Assembly (NCBI GenBank): GCA_013042895.1
Contig: JABDPD010000443.1
Coordinates: forward strand, 1-5,661
Length of the DNA stretch: 5,661 nt
Reading direction: 5' to 3'
DNA from: Boseongicola sp.
GTDB taxonomy: Bacteria > Pseudomonadota > Alphaproteobacteria > Rhodobacterales > Rhodobacteraceae
This document shows, one piece after another, positions 1 through 5,388 of the stretch. The notes under the pieces were generated by a model. That model made no database searches. It had not been told where the DNA came from and saw nothing but the letters and a program-made list of their open reading frames with translations. Both the position numbers and the translations under genes were made by a program. Every line of letters begins with the position of its first letter. Within the stretch, counting starts at the first letter, position 1.

Positions 1-75
1 AACCCACACACCGCTGGGCCAATACTCTCGGCTGATGCTGTGCCGGCGACACCGAGCGCGCAGGAGCTTGGCTGA
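1..75 (+). CDS. Possible 3' end of an upstream gene (partial, unidentified)
   Basis: Frame 1 is open from the first base to a TGA at 73-75, giving 24 codons ending in SAQELG. The stop lies one base before the preferred sulfotransferase ATG at 77, and the AGGAG ribosome binding site of that gene falls inside this tail, the usual layout of a tightly packed operon. The residues are mostly small or hydrophobic (A, P, T, S, L), as expected of a true reading frame in GC-rich DNA, whereas the overlapping frame 2 gives an arginine-rich run typical of an out-of-frame shadow. Nothing in so short a tail identifies a family. It may also be chance, since frame 2 is open here too. Confidence 0.33.
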   Translation, partial: NPHTAGPILSADAVPATPSAQELG

Positions 76-76
76 T

Positions 77-1507
77 ATGCCTGCCAATAGTTTTCGCTAT
101 TGGGTCGTCCTTGGCGGAATGCGGACAGGTTCGAACCTTTTGGAAGAGCACCTCGCGGCTTTTCCCGGAATCGCCGCCCACGGTGAGCTTTTCAATCCGC
201 ATTTCTTTGGACGGCCAAGTCAGAAGTCTCAGTTCGGCTTATCGATGCAGTCCCGTGATTCTGATCCGCTCCGGGTCATTGAGGTGATGCAGGCCAGTGG
301 TGATGGCTTGCATGGCTTTCGACTGTTCCATGACCACGATCGGCGCGTCATCTCCCATGTTTTGAATGATCCAAACGCCGCGAAGATTATCCTCACGCGT
401 CGTCCGGTCGACAGCTACGTGTCACTGAAGGTCGCTCGGAAGACCGGGCAATGGTGGCTCGGGGATCTAAAAACGGCGCGCGTCGCGAAGGTGACGTTTG
501 ACGGAGAGGAATATTCCGAGTTCCTCGATACACTCTCGGCCTTCCAAAGCCGGATCTCCCGCATTCTTCAAACCACCGGACAGACGGCATTCAACATCGA
601 CTATGATGATCTTGCTGACGGCGAAGTGGTTCAAGGTCTCGGCAAATTCCTCGGCGCAACCGGGCCACAGGACACAGCCGGTATCCGCGCAAAGGTACAG
701 AACCCTGACCCTTTGTCTGCGCGGCTCACTAACCCTGATGAGGCGCAAGAGGTGCTAAGCCGCTTGGCCACGCCCGACGCTGGTAGCACCACGCTTCGAG
801 AGCCAGGACGCGGGCCGGGCCTGAAATTCTTTCGTGCCTGCGCGAATGCCCCACTGCTTTACATGCCTATCCGCGGCGCCGGGATCGATCCCGTTCCGCA
901 CTGGCTCGCAAGTGTTGACCCGGATCACAGCGTCCTTAGCAGTCTGACGCAGCAAGACATGCGCCGCTGGAAGCGAAAGCACCCAGGGCATCGCTCCTTC
1001 ACTGTCGTTCGCCATCCGCTTCCGCGCGCTTACGATGCGTTCTGCCGTTTTCTTCTGCCAACGGGAGCCGAGGCTTACGCCGACTTACGCGACGCGCTAA
1101 TAAATCGCTATGACGTTCCGTTGCCTCGCAACGGAACGGACGCATCATGGTCGGCTGACTCCCAAAACGCGGCATTTCACGCGTTCCTTTTGTTCCTCAA
1201 GGGCAATCTAGGCGGGCAAACGTCGCTTCGTGTCGACAGCACCTGGGCCAGTCAGGGCACTTTACTTCAAGCGATCACCGACTTTGCGATCCCTGACCGC
1301 GTGATCCGTGAAGAAGACCTTTCCGCCAGCCTTGCAGAAGTCGCGCGAGACGCAAAGGTGGATGCGCCCAAAATGACAGGCAGCTTCTCAGCCACGTCAC
1401 CGTTTGAGCTGGCCGAGATCCACGATGAAAAGCTCGAAAAAGCCGTCCGAGCCGCCTATCAACGCGACTTCATGATGTTTGGGTTTGATCGCTGGAAGGG
1501 CGATTAA
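77..1507 (+). CDS. Tandem-domain sulfotransferase (NodH/Stf0-like N-terminal half, sulfotransferase-2-like C-terminal half)
   Basis: Predicted cytoplasmic sulfotransferase of 476 residues that would move a sulfuryl group from PAPS to an unknown acceptor, perhaps a surface glycan or glycolipid. The N-terminal half (about 1-230) has a 5'-phosphosulfate loop GGMRTGSNLL at 13-22 followed by HGELFNP, and a 3'-phosphate motif LTRRPVDSYVS at 106-116. Both resemble rhizobial NodH, itself about 250 residues. The C-terminal half (about 255-476) repeats the plan with YMPIRGAG at 262-269, VVRHPLPRAY at 310-319 and the terminal AYQRDFMMFGF at 460-470, but its first loop lacks a recognisable RTGS/KTGT core and may not bind PAPS. 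I chose ATG 77 over ATG 35 because AGGAG at 62-66 lies 10 bases upstream; the extra 14 residues from ATG 35 are arginine-rich, with no ribosome site. It converges on ptsN with a 4-base overlap. Orthology to nodH is not claimed. Confidence 0.85.
   Translation: MPANSFRYWVVLGGMRTGSNLLEEHLAAFPGIAAHGELFNPHFFGRPSQKSQFGLSMQSRDSDPLRVIEVMQASGDGLHGFRLFHDHDRRVISHVLNDPNAAKIILTRRPVDSYVSLKVARKTGQWWLGDLKTARVAKVTFDGEEYSEFLDTLSAFQSRISRILQTTGQTAFNIDYDDLADGEVVQGLGKFLGATGPQDTAGIRAKVQNPDPLSARLTNPDEAQEVLSRLATPDAGSTTLREPGRGPGLKFFRACANAPLLYMPIRGAGIDPVPHWLASVDPDHSVLSSLTQQDMRRWKRKHPGHRSFTVVRHPLPRAYDAFCRFLLPTGAEAYADLRDALINRYDVPLPRNGTDASWSADSQNAAFHAFLLFLKGNLGGQTSLRVDSTWASQGTLLQAITDFAIPDRVIREEDLSASLAEVARDAKVDAPKMTGSFSATSPFELAEIHDEKLEKAVRAAYQRDFMMFGFDRWKGD
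1114..1138. repeat. Perfect 11-bp inverted repeat with 3-base loop inside the sulfotransferase gene
   Basis: CGTTCCGTTGC (1114-1124), loop CTC, then GCAACGGAACG (1128-1138). All 11 pairs match. It encodes the segment around DVPLPRNGT in the C-terminal half. No T-run follows, so it is not a classic intrinsic terminator. I found no second copy in the window. It could be a strong mRNA hairpin, a small palindromic repeat, or chance. Confidence 0.8.
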
Positions 1508-1971
1508 GCCGCCTGAACGTTCTGCGTTTCGGTCAGAATTGTGTGGAGCGTCGCGGGATCCGTATTCGCTCGTAGCTTGGCGCAGACATTCGCATCACGC
1601 ATTGTTCGCGACACCAATGCCAGTGCTTTCAGATGCTCAACACCAGCATCTTCCGGCGCAAGCAGCGCAAAAACCAAATCCACAGGCTGGCGATCCACAG
1701 ACGTGAAATCGAGCGGCTTTTCCAACCGGATAAACACGCCAAACACACTTTCAATACGCGCAAGCCGAGCATGCGGAAGCGCGATCCCGTGGCCCACACC
1801 TGTGGGCCCAAGGTTCTCGCGCTCCTGCAATGCGGAACAGATATCTTTCATATCCACGCCGCTTACAGCGTTTGCCACGTCAGAGATCTCCTGAAACAGG
1901 CGCTTTTTGCTGGACGCACCGTGCAATGCCTTCACAGCATCGGGGCGCAAAATTGTTCCCAGTTCCATCAT
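1504..1971 (-). CDS. ptsN: PTS IIA-like nitrogen-regulatory protein PtsN (EIIA-Ntr)
   Basis: Cytoplasmic EIIA-type phosphocarrier of the nitrogen PTS, phosphorylated on histidine by the PtsP-NPr relay; in other Proteobacteria it influences potassium uptake and nitrogen or stress responses. The diagnostic segment GVGHGIALPHARL carries the phosphoacceptor histidine (residue 67 from the chosen start), and the rest is one complete PTS_EIIA_2 domain, DFTSVDRQPVDLVFALLAPE then EHLKAL, with no truncation. Length is 155 residues, normal for the family. I start at the ATG ending at 1971 because an AGGGGA element lies about 8 bases upstream; the ATG at 1980 abuts that element, and the ATG ending at 1968 is also possible. 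It follows hpf by 48 bases, so it is probably cotranscribed with it. Its TAA stop shares bases with the TAA of the convergent sulfotransferase gene. No rapZ or npr gene follows. Confidence 0.93.
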   Translation of the reverse strand: MMELGTILRPDAVKALHGASSKKRLFQEISDVANAVSGVDMKDICSALQERENLGPTGVGHGIALPHARLARIESVFGVFIRLEKPLDFTSVDRQPVDLVFALLAPEDAGVEHLKALALVSRTMRDANVCAKLRANTDPATLHTILTETQNVQAA

Positions 1972-2019
1972 CTCAAGCATCCCCTAAGGCATGGCGCACA
2001 GTCCAGCCCCGTTCGCATA

Positions 2020-2592
2020 TCACTTGTTTGGGTCAATCCACCCAATGTTCCCATCGTCGCGCCGGTACACGATGTTCACGCCCGCCGCTTGTTTTTCGTT
2101 CCGAAATACTAAAACCGGAGCCCCTGCCAGTTCCATTTGCATCACCGCTTCTCCGACAGACAGCGTCGGGATCGGCGCTTCCATCTCGGCTATGATCATG
2201 GGCTGGAGTGATTCTGGTTCCACCTCTTCCGGCTCGTCCGATGCTGCGAGGATATACGAGGAGCCCTGAAATAATTCAACTGGTGTCGTGCGATCTTTAT
2301 GATGGTCTTTCAACCTACGCTTGTAGCGCCTTAGCTGCTTCTCCATCTTCTCTGAACAACTATCAAAAGAGGCATATATTTCAGTGGCATGCGCCTTGGC
2401 TTGGGCTGTCAGACCGGTGGAAAGATGCACCGTGGATTCACAGACGTACTCGTGCGCATCGCGCGAAAACACGATCAAAGCATCTGTGGGCCGCCCGGCA
2501 TACTTGTCAAAAACCTCAGCAAGATTGTCCTTCACGTGAGTCTGAAGTGCCTCGCCGATGTCGATCTGTTTGCCGGTAATCTGATAACGCAT
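2020..2592 (-). CDS. hpf: Ribosome hibernation promoting factor, long form
   Basis: A 190-residue ribosome-associated protein that inactivates ribosomes in slow growth or starvation; long-form HPF pairs 70S particles into 100S dimers. The N-terminal S30AE/YfiA domain (about 1-105) starts MRYQITGKQIDIGEAL and ends with the basic stretch RRYKRRLKDHHK. An acidic linker with EPEEVEPE (about 119-127) leads to a C-terminal dimerisation domain (about 131-188) ending VYRRDDGNIGWIDP, which marks the long form rather than the short enterobacterial HPF of about 95 residues. The ATG at 2592 has a strong ribosome site, GAGGGAG at 2605-2599 with 6 bases of spacing. It lies 201 bp downstream of lptB and 48 bp before ptsN. 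A TTAA-N7-TTAAC sequence 19 bases upstream of the start suggests its own regulated promoter. Confidence 0.95.
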   Translation of the reverse strand: MRYQITGKQIDIGEALQTHVKDNLAEVFDKYAGRPTDALIVFSRDAHEYVCESTVHLSTGLTAQAKAHATEIYASFDSCSEKMEKQLRRYKRRLKDHHKDRTTPVELFQGSSYILAASDEPEEVEPESLQPMIIAEMEAPIPTLSVGEAVMQMELAGAPVLVFRNEKQAAGVNIVYRRDDGNIGWIDPNK

Positions 2593-2611
2593 ACGGGTCT
2601 CCCTCTGGACA

Positions 2612-2627
2612 GTTAATAGTCGCTTAA
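2612..2627 (-). promoter_or_regulatory. Candidate CtrA-binding site in the hpf promoter region
   Basis: Read on the - strand, this is TTAA-GCGACTA-TTAAC, an exact match to the alphaproteobacterial CtrA pattern TTAA-N7-TTAAC. It ends 19 bases before the hpf start codon. It overlaps TATTAA (2618-2613), the best -10 candidate here, although no convincing -35 lies 16-18 bp upstream of that hexamer. If real, the geometry would favour repression or promoter occlusion. The match is seen directly; CtrA control is inference. Confidence 0.4.
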
Positions 2628-2631
2628 ATCC

Positions 2632-2748
2632 CTAAAACAGGGTCTTAAACAGGTCGTTAATGGGTGGAAGATAGCCGAGAGCCATCCGCGCTGTTGGCGG
2701 CTCATTCGGGCAGTCACTCAGGAACATTTGGTCCGTCATTAAGTTCAT
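2632..2748 (-). CDS. Possible small ORF of 38 codons between lptB and hpf (unrecognised)
   Basis: An ATG at 2748 opens a frame of 38 codons ending in TAG at 2634-2632. The product would begin MNLMTDQMFL and end PPINDLFKTLF, with no signal peptide, membrane segment or motif I recognise. About two thirds of its codons end in G or C, not unlike the flanking genes, which is the only positive sign. There is no Shine-Dalgarno sequence before the first ATG or before the in-frame ATGs at codons 4 and 8, and open frames of this length are common by chance. It fills the place where many Proteobacteria carry rpoN but does not resemble a piece of RpoN. Confidence 0.18.
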   Translation of the reverse strand: MNLMTDQMFLSDCPNEPPTARMALGYLPPINDLFKTLF

Positions 2749-2793
2749 TTGGCGTCGAATCTGCTGCTGCTGTCAATGGCTGGTGTGCAGATT

Positions 2794-3549
2794 TCAGACA
2801 ATTCTGAAGCTATCGCCAAGGTAGACGCGCTTCACTTTTTCGTCCGCAACGACTTCTTCTGCAGTCCCGCTCATCAGCACCTCACCGTCGTGGAGAATAT
2901 AGGCACGATCCACGATATCGAGGGTTTCGCGCACGTTATGATCGGTTATCAGAACGCCAATCCCACGCTCCTTCAGGTCCGTCACAAGGTCGCGGATATC
3001 ACCCACCGCGATTGGATCAACGCCCGGAAACGGCTCATCAAGCAGAAGATATTTGGGGTTCGCCGCCAGGCTGCGTGCAATTTCGCACCGTCGCCTCTCC
3101 CCGCCAGACAAGGCGACCGACGGAGTGCGCCGCAAGTGCGCAATTGAGAACTCATTGAGAAGTTCATCGAGCCGTTCGCGCCGTTTGGTGCGATCCTTCT
3201 CTACGATCTCAAGGATCGCGAGGATATTGTCCTCGACGTTAAGCCCCTGAAAAATAGAGCGTTCCTGCGGCAAGTAGCCAATGCCCAGTTTCGCGCGCCG
3301 ATACATCGGAAATGTCGATACATCCTGTCCGTCGATCAAAACCTGACCGCCATCGGGCATGACCAATCCGGCAATACAGTAGAAGCACGTCGTCTTGCCT
3401 GACCCGTTCGGTCCCAACAGTGCAACCACTTCACCACGTTTCAGCTCAAGACTGACGTCTCGAATAACAGGGCGTTTGCGATAGGCTTTGCGCAGCTTGC
3501 GGATCTTCAGGCCCTGATCGCCCTCGGCGACTTTCAACTCAGGCGCCAT
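2794..3549 (-). CDS. lptB: LPS export ABC transporter ATP-binding protein LptB
   Basis: Cytoplasmic ATPase of the LptB2FGC complex, which extracts lipopolysaccharide from the inner membrane and pushes it along the Lpt bridge. All ABC elements are present in its 251 residues: Walker A GPNGSGKT (46-53), Q-loop glutamine 95 in LPQERSIF, signature LSGGERRR (147-154), Walker B YLLLDEP with catalytic E172, D-loop in GVDP (176-179), and switch H204 in ITDHNV. The QERSIF and GERRR segments are typical of LptB rather than of amino-acid transporter ATPases. It is about 10 residues longer than E. coli LptB at the N terminus. The ATG at 3549 overlaps the lptA stop by one base (TGATG), with GGGAG about 9 bases upstream inside lptA, so translation is probably coupled. 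A proline occupies the position after DEPF where alanine is usual. LptF and LptG are not in the window. Confidence 0.97.
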   Translation of the reverse strand: MAPELKVAEGDQGLKIRKLRKAYRKRPVIRDVSLELKRGEVVALLGPNGSGKTTCFYCIAGLVMPDGGQVLIDGQDVSTFPMYRRAKLGIGYLPQERSIFQGLNVEDNILAILEIVEKDRTKRRERLDELLNEFSIAHLRRTPSVALSGGERRRCEIARSLAANPKYLLLDEPFPGVDPIAVGDIRDLVTDLKERGIGVLITDHNVRETLDIVDRAYILHDGEVLMSGTAEEVVADEKVKRVYLGDSFRIV

Positions 3550-4046
3550 CAGTTGTTGCTCCCGCCGATAACCGTCCGCACTCGACCTTCCATCCGTCCG
3601 CTCCCGGAATTCAAATCGACCACCAGCTTATCGCCAGAAATTGCCGTAGGCCCTTGGGTCAGCAAGACATCGCCCGTCAATGTGACGGTCCCGCCCTCAA
3701 TCGAGTATTCAGCCGTCCGTGCCTCAGCCGCGTCAGTCGCCGTGACGAACGTGACACCGCCCGATGCGACAAGGCGCGAAATACCGTTCGCGCTGCCGGC
3801 GCCATCAGTTGCATAAACGATCACGACCTGACCGGCTGACATCCGGACATCTCCTTGAACAACAAGAACATTCCCATCGAAGGTCGCCGCACCGCTCTCT
3901 TGGTCAATACTCAATGCGTCCGCGGAAACTTCGACCGGCATTCCGCTGTCGAAGGCCCCTGTGCCAAGTGCGATGGAGGTGCCTTGTGCAACCGCGGCCA
4001 TCGGTGAACTGATCAACAGAGCAATAACAAAAAGAATTCGGGTCAC
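3549..4046 (-). CDS. lptA: LPS transport periplasmic protein LptA
   Basis: Periplasmic beta-jellyroll protein that bridges LptC at the inner membrane to LptD at the outer membrane and carries lipid A chains in its groove. The 165-residue product starts with a clear Sec signal peptide ([16 protein letters not shown], cleavage likely after residue 20 before QG). The OstA/LptA domain follows (about 36-158), with the typical opening [20 protein letters not shown] and [11 protein letters not shown], and a later strand pair at [18 protein letters not shown]. It starts with GTG at 4046-4044. The choice is supported by GAGGAG at 4061-4056 with 9-base spacing; the only early ATG lies inside the signal peptide. 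The lptC stop overlaps this ribosome site, and its own stop overlaps the lptB start. Confidence 0.92.
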   Translation of the reverse strand: MTRILFVIALLISSPMAAVAQGTSIALGTGAFDSGMPVEVSADALSIDQESGAATFDGNVLVVQGDVRMSAGQVVIVYATDGAGSANGISRLVASGGVTFVTATDAAEARTAEYSIEGGTVTLTGDVLLTQGPTAISGDKLVVDLNSGSGRMEGRVRTVIGGSNN

Positions 4047-4055
4047 GCGCAGCGG

Positions 4056-4061
4056 CTCCTC
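4056..4061 (-). promoter_or_regulatory. Ribosome binding site of lptA overlapping the lptC stop codon
   Basis: GAGGAG on the - strand, whose first two bases are the last two of the lptC TGA (4062-4060). It lies 9 bases before the GTG start of lptA, which fixes that non-ATG start and suggests reinitiation by ribosomes leaving lptC. Confidence 0.75.
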
Positions 4062-4665
4062 AAGGTTGCTTCTCGTATATCAGTCGAACCCCGTCTTTGA
4101 AAACAAGAACATAGGCGCCGCTTTCCGTGTTGCGTTCCAGTCCCATGGCGCCAGCGGTTATCCGCCCTCCCGGTCCGGTCGCCACGACGGCACCTCCGGT
4201 CGCAACCCGCACCTCATCATACCGCGCCACGATATCCGCGCTCTCGACCGTGTATCCGGCCGAGCTCTCAAGCAGTGCCCCGCCTTGCAACAGTGCAAGC
4301 TGCGCGGCCATATCAATCGTGCCTTCCGGGCTGGTGATCCGGATAGTAGTACCGGAGGGTAAATCAATCGTCGCCACCAGCTCAGTGCCAATAAGCTCGT
4401 CGCGAACACTCTCGCCGGGACGGATCGATGCCGCCTGTAACGACAAAGCTGCCCCATCCGGTGTCACGCCACCAAAAGACGGGCGCGTAATACCCTGATC
4501 TTGCAAAATCTGCTCAACATCTGCATCCGCATAGGGAATCGCAGCCTCAGGATCGAGAGTCTCGGCGACCAGAAATAAAGTCGACAGGATCGCCAACGCC
4601 GCCAGCGGCAACGCCACCTTCAGCCAGAGAACCAGTCGCGAATATGCGTTATCAACGGAAGCCAT
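4060..4665 (-). CDS. lptC: LPS export system protein LptC
   Basis: Bitopic inner-membrane protein that receives lipopolysaccharide from LptB2FG and passes it to LptA. The 201-residue product has a short cytoplasmic N terminus, one membrane helix (about 11-34, LVLWLKVALPLAALAILSTL) and a periplasmic LptC/DUF1239 domain. RPSFGGVTPDGAALSLQA (61-78) is the family's early conserved strand, and strands continue to VLVFKDGVRLIYEK at the C terminus. Sequence conservation of LptC is low, so position directly before lptA and lptB is a strong part of the call. The ATG at 4665 has only a weak ribosome site (AGGCAG about 6 bases upstream). A palindromic CCTATATAGG sits just before it and may form part of a promoter; 104 bp separate it from rnd. 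Confidence 0.93.
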   Translation of the reverse strand: MASVDNAYSRLVLWLKVALPLAALAILSTLFLVAETLDPEAAIPYADADVEQILQDQGITRPSFGGVTPDGAALSLQAASIRPGESVRDELIGTELVATIDLPSGTTIRITSPEGTIDMAAQLALLQGGALLESSAGYTVESADIVARYDEVRVATGGAVVATGPGGRITAGAMGLERNTESGAYVLVFKDGVRLIYEKQP

Positions 4666-4672
4666 TACTCTG

Positions 4673-4703
4673 CCTATATAGGGTCACGCCCAGCCCCGCA
4701 AAA
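4673..4703 (-). promoter_or_regulatory. Weak candidate promoter or operator before lptC
   Basis: The perfect palindrome CCTATATAGG (4673-4682) contains a TATATA hexamer usable as a -10, with TTTTGC (4703-4698) 17 bp upstream as a poor -35. Transcription would begin only a few bases before the lptC ATG, giving a nearly leaderless message, which lowers confidence. A second possible -35, TTGACC at 4723-4718, has no fitting -10. Confidence 0.2.
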
Positions 4704-4737
4704 CCAGCTTCTTTCTGGGTCAAGTATCCGCGAGAGA

Positions 4738-4754
4738 GGACCGCATAGCGGACC
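4738..4754 (-). other. Imperfect hairpin just after rnd
   Basis: GGTCCGC-TAT-GCGGTCC on the - strand forms six pairs interrupted by one T-T mismatch, starting 16 bases after the rnd stop. The following bases (TCTCTCG) are pyrimidine-rich but not a T-run. It may stabilise the 3' end of the upstream message or act as a weak attenuator; it is not a convincing intrinsic terminator. Confidence 0.3.
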
Positions 4755-4769
4755 GGCGGCGGAAAGCCC

Positions 4770-5381
4770 CTAATGCGAGAAGATATCAATCTCCGGCCAA
4801 CCGGCCAAATCCAGTTGCGCCCGCGTCGGAAGGAAATCGAATGCTGCCTCCGCCAAATATTTGCGTCCTTCGCGATCCAGCCGCTCGTTCAGCTTGTCGC
4901 GCAGAGCATGAAGATACAGCACATCCGACGCCGCATAAGCCAGTTGTGCTTCGCTCAACTCGGCCGCGCCCCAGTCGCTCATTTGCTGTAACTTCGAGAT
5001 ATCGACGCCCAAGAGCTCATCGAGCAGGTTTTTTAAGCCATGACGATCCGTGTAGGTTCTTACCAACTTCGAGGCGATCTTCGTACAATACACAGGCGCG
5101 GTCAGCGCGCCAAAAGCATGATACATCGCGGCGATGTCGAACCGACCGAAATGGAACAGCTTGAGCACTTTCGGGTCCGTCAAAAGCCGTTCAAGGTTCG
5201 GAGCACTGGTCTGTCCCTTCGCAATCTGAACCAGGTGTGCATTTCCATCGCCACCAGAAAGCTGAACCAGACACAACCGGTCACGATGCGGATTGAGACC
5301 CATGGTCTCGCAATCGATCGCAACCATATCGCCCAGATCAAGATCTTCCGGCAAATCGCCCTGGTACAAAGTATTCGTCAT
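4770..5381 (-). CDS. rnd: Short ribonuclease D (DEDDy 3'-5' exoribonuclease without HRDC domains)
   Basis: Predicted 3'-5' exoribonuclease of RNA maturation and turnover. The 203 residues are almost entirely one DEDDy exonuclease domain: Exo I AIDCETMGLNP with D23 and E25, Exo II FHFGRFDIAAM with D82, and Exo III YAASD with Y149 and D153. All metal ligands and the tyrosine are present. E. coli RNase D is about 375 residues and carries two C-terminal HRDC domains that help bind RNA; this protein stops after the nuclease fold, the short type common in Alphaproteobacteria. I use the ATG ending at 5381, because it is preceded by GAGGG and begins the conserved TLYQGDLPEDL; the in-frame start at 5447 would lie inside the upstream gene and add a cysteine-rich non-homologous leader. 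The stop of the DUF2834-type gene is 7 bases upstream and overlaps the ribosome site. Confidence 0.9.
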   Translation of the reverse strand: MTNTLYQGDLPEDLDLGDMVAIDCETMGLNPHRDRLCLVQLSGGDGNAHLVQIAKGQTSAPNLERLLTDPKVLKLFHFGRFDIAAMYHAFGALTAPVYCTKIASKLVRTYTDRHGLKNLLDELLGVDISKLQQMSDWGAAELSEAQLAYAASDVLYLHALRDKLNERLDREGRKYLAEAAFDFLPTRAQLDLAGWPEIDIFSH

Positions 5382-5388
5382 ATCGCCC

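Larger units (their letters stand above)
2593..2793. other. 201-bp gap between lptB and hpf, the position of rpoN in many Proteobacteria
   Basis: This is the longest stretch without a confident gene and is richer in A+T than its surroundings. It holds the CtrA-like site, a second TTAA pair spaced by 8 bases (2645-2660), AAACAGG twice at 2635-2641 and 2647-2653, and a (CTG)4 run at 2761-2772. On the - strand TTGACA at 2776-2771 is a perfect -35 hexamer, but no good -10 follows at 16-19 bp. I see no intrinsic terminator after lptB, so readthrough from lptB into hpf is possible alongside a local promoter. Confidence 0.6.

Noticed and set aside
35..76. Upstream ATG at 35 as the sulfotransferase start
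   Set aside because: It has no ribosome site and adds an arginine-rich stretch before the conserved domain; ATG 77 has AGGAG 10 bases upstream.
2632..2642. CCCT-AAAAC-AGGG as a terminator after lptB
   Set aside because: The stem is only 4 bp with no T-run, and it sits next to the candidate hpf promoter rather than after lptB.
2632..2748. Small ORF as a remnant of rpoN
   Set aside because: The peptide has none of the glutamine-rich activator-interacting region or other RpoN features.
2761..2772. (CTG)4 run after lptB as a functional repeat
   Set aside because: Four units is short and expected by chance; no expansion or coding role is visible.
2771..2776. TTGACA on the - strand as a promoter for hpf
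   Set aside because: The -35 hexamer is perfect, but bases 16-19 bp downstream give no reasonable -10, so I did not call a promoter.
3217..3235. 6-bp inverted repeat (CGAGGA/TCCTCG) inside lptB
   Set aside because: It is short, has a 5-base loop and lies in ordinary coding sequence; likely chance.
3553..4498. Several + strand open frames opposite lptA and lptC
   Set aside because: They are antisense shadows of well-supported genes, lacking ribosome sites and recognisable domains.
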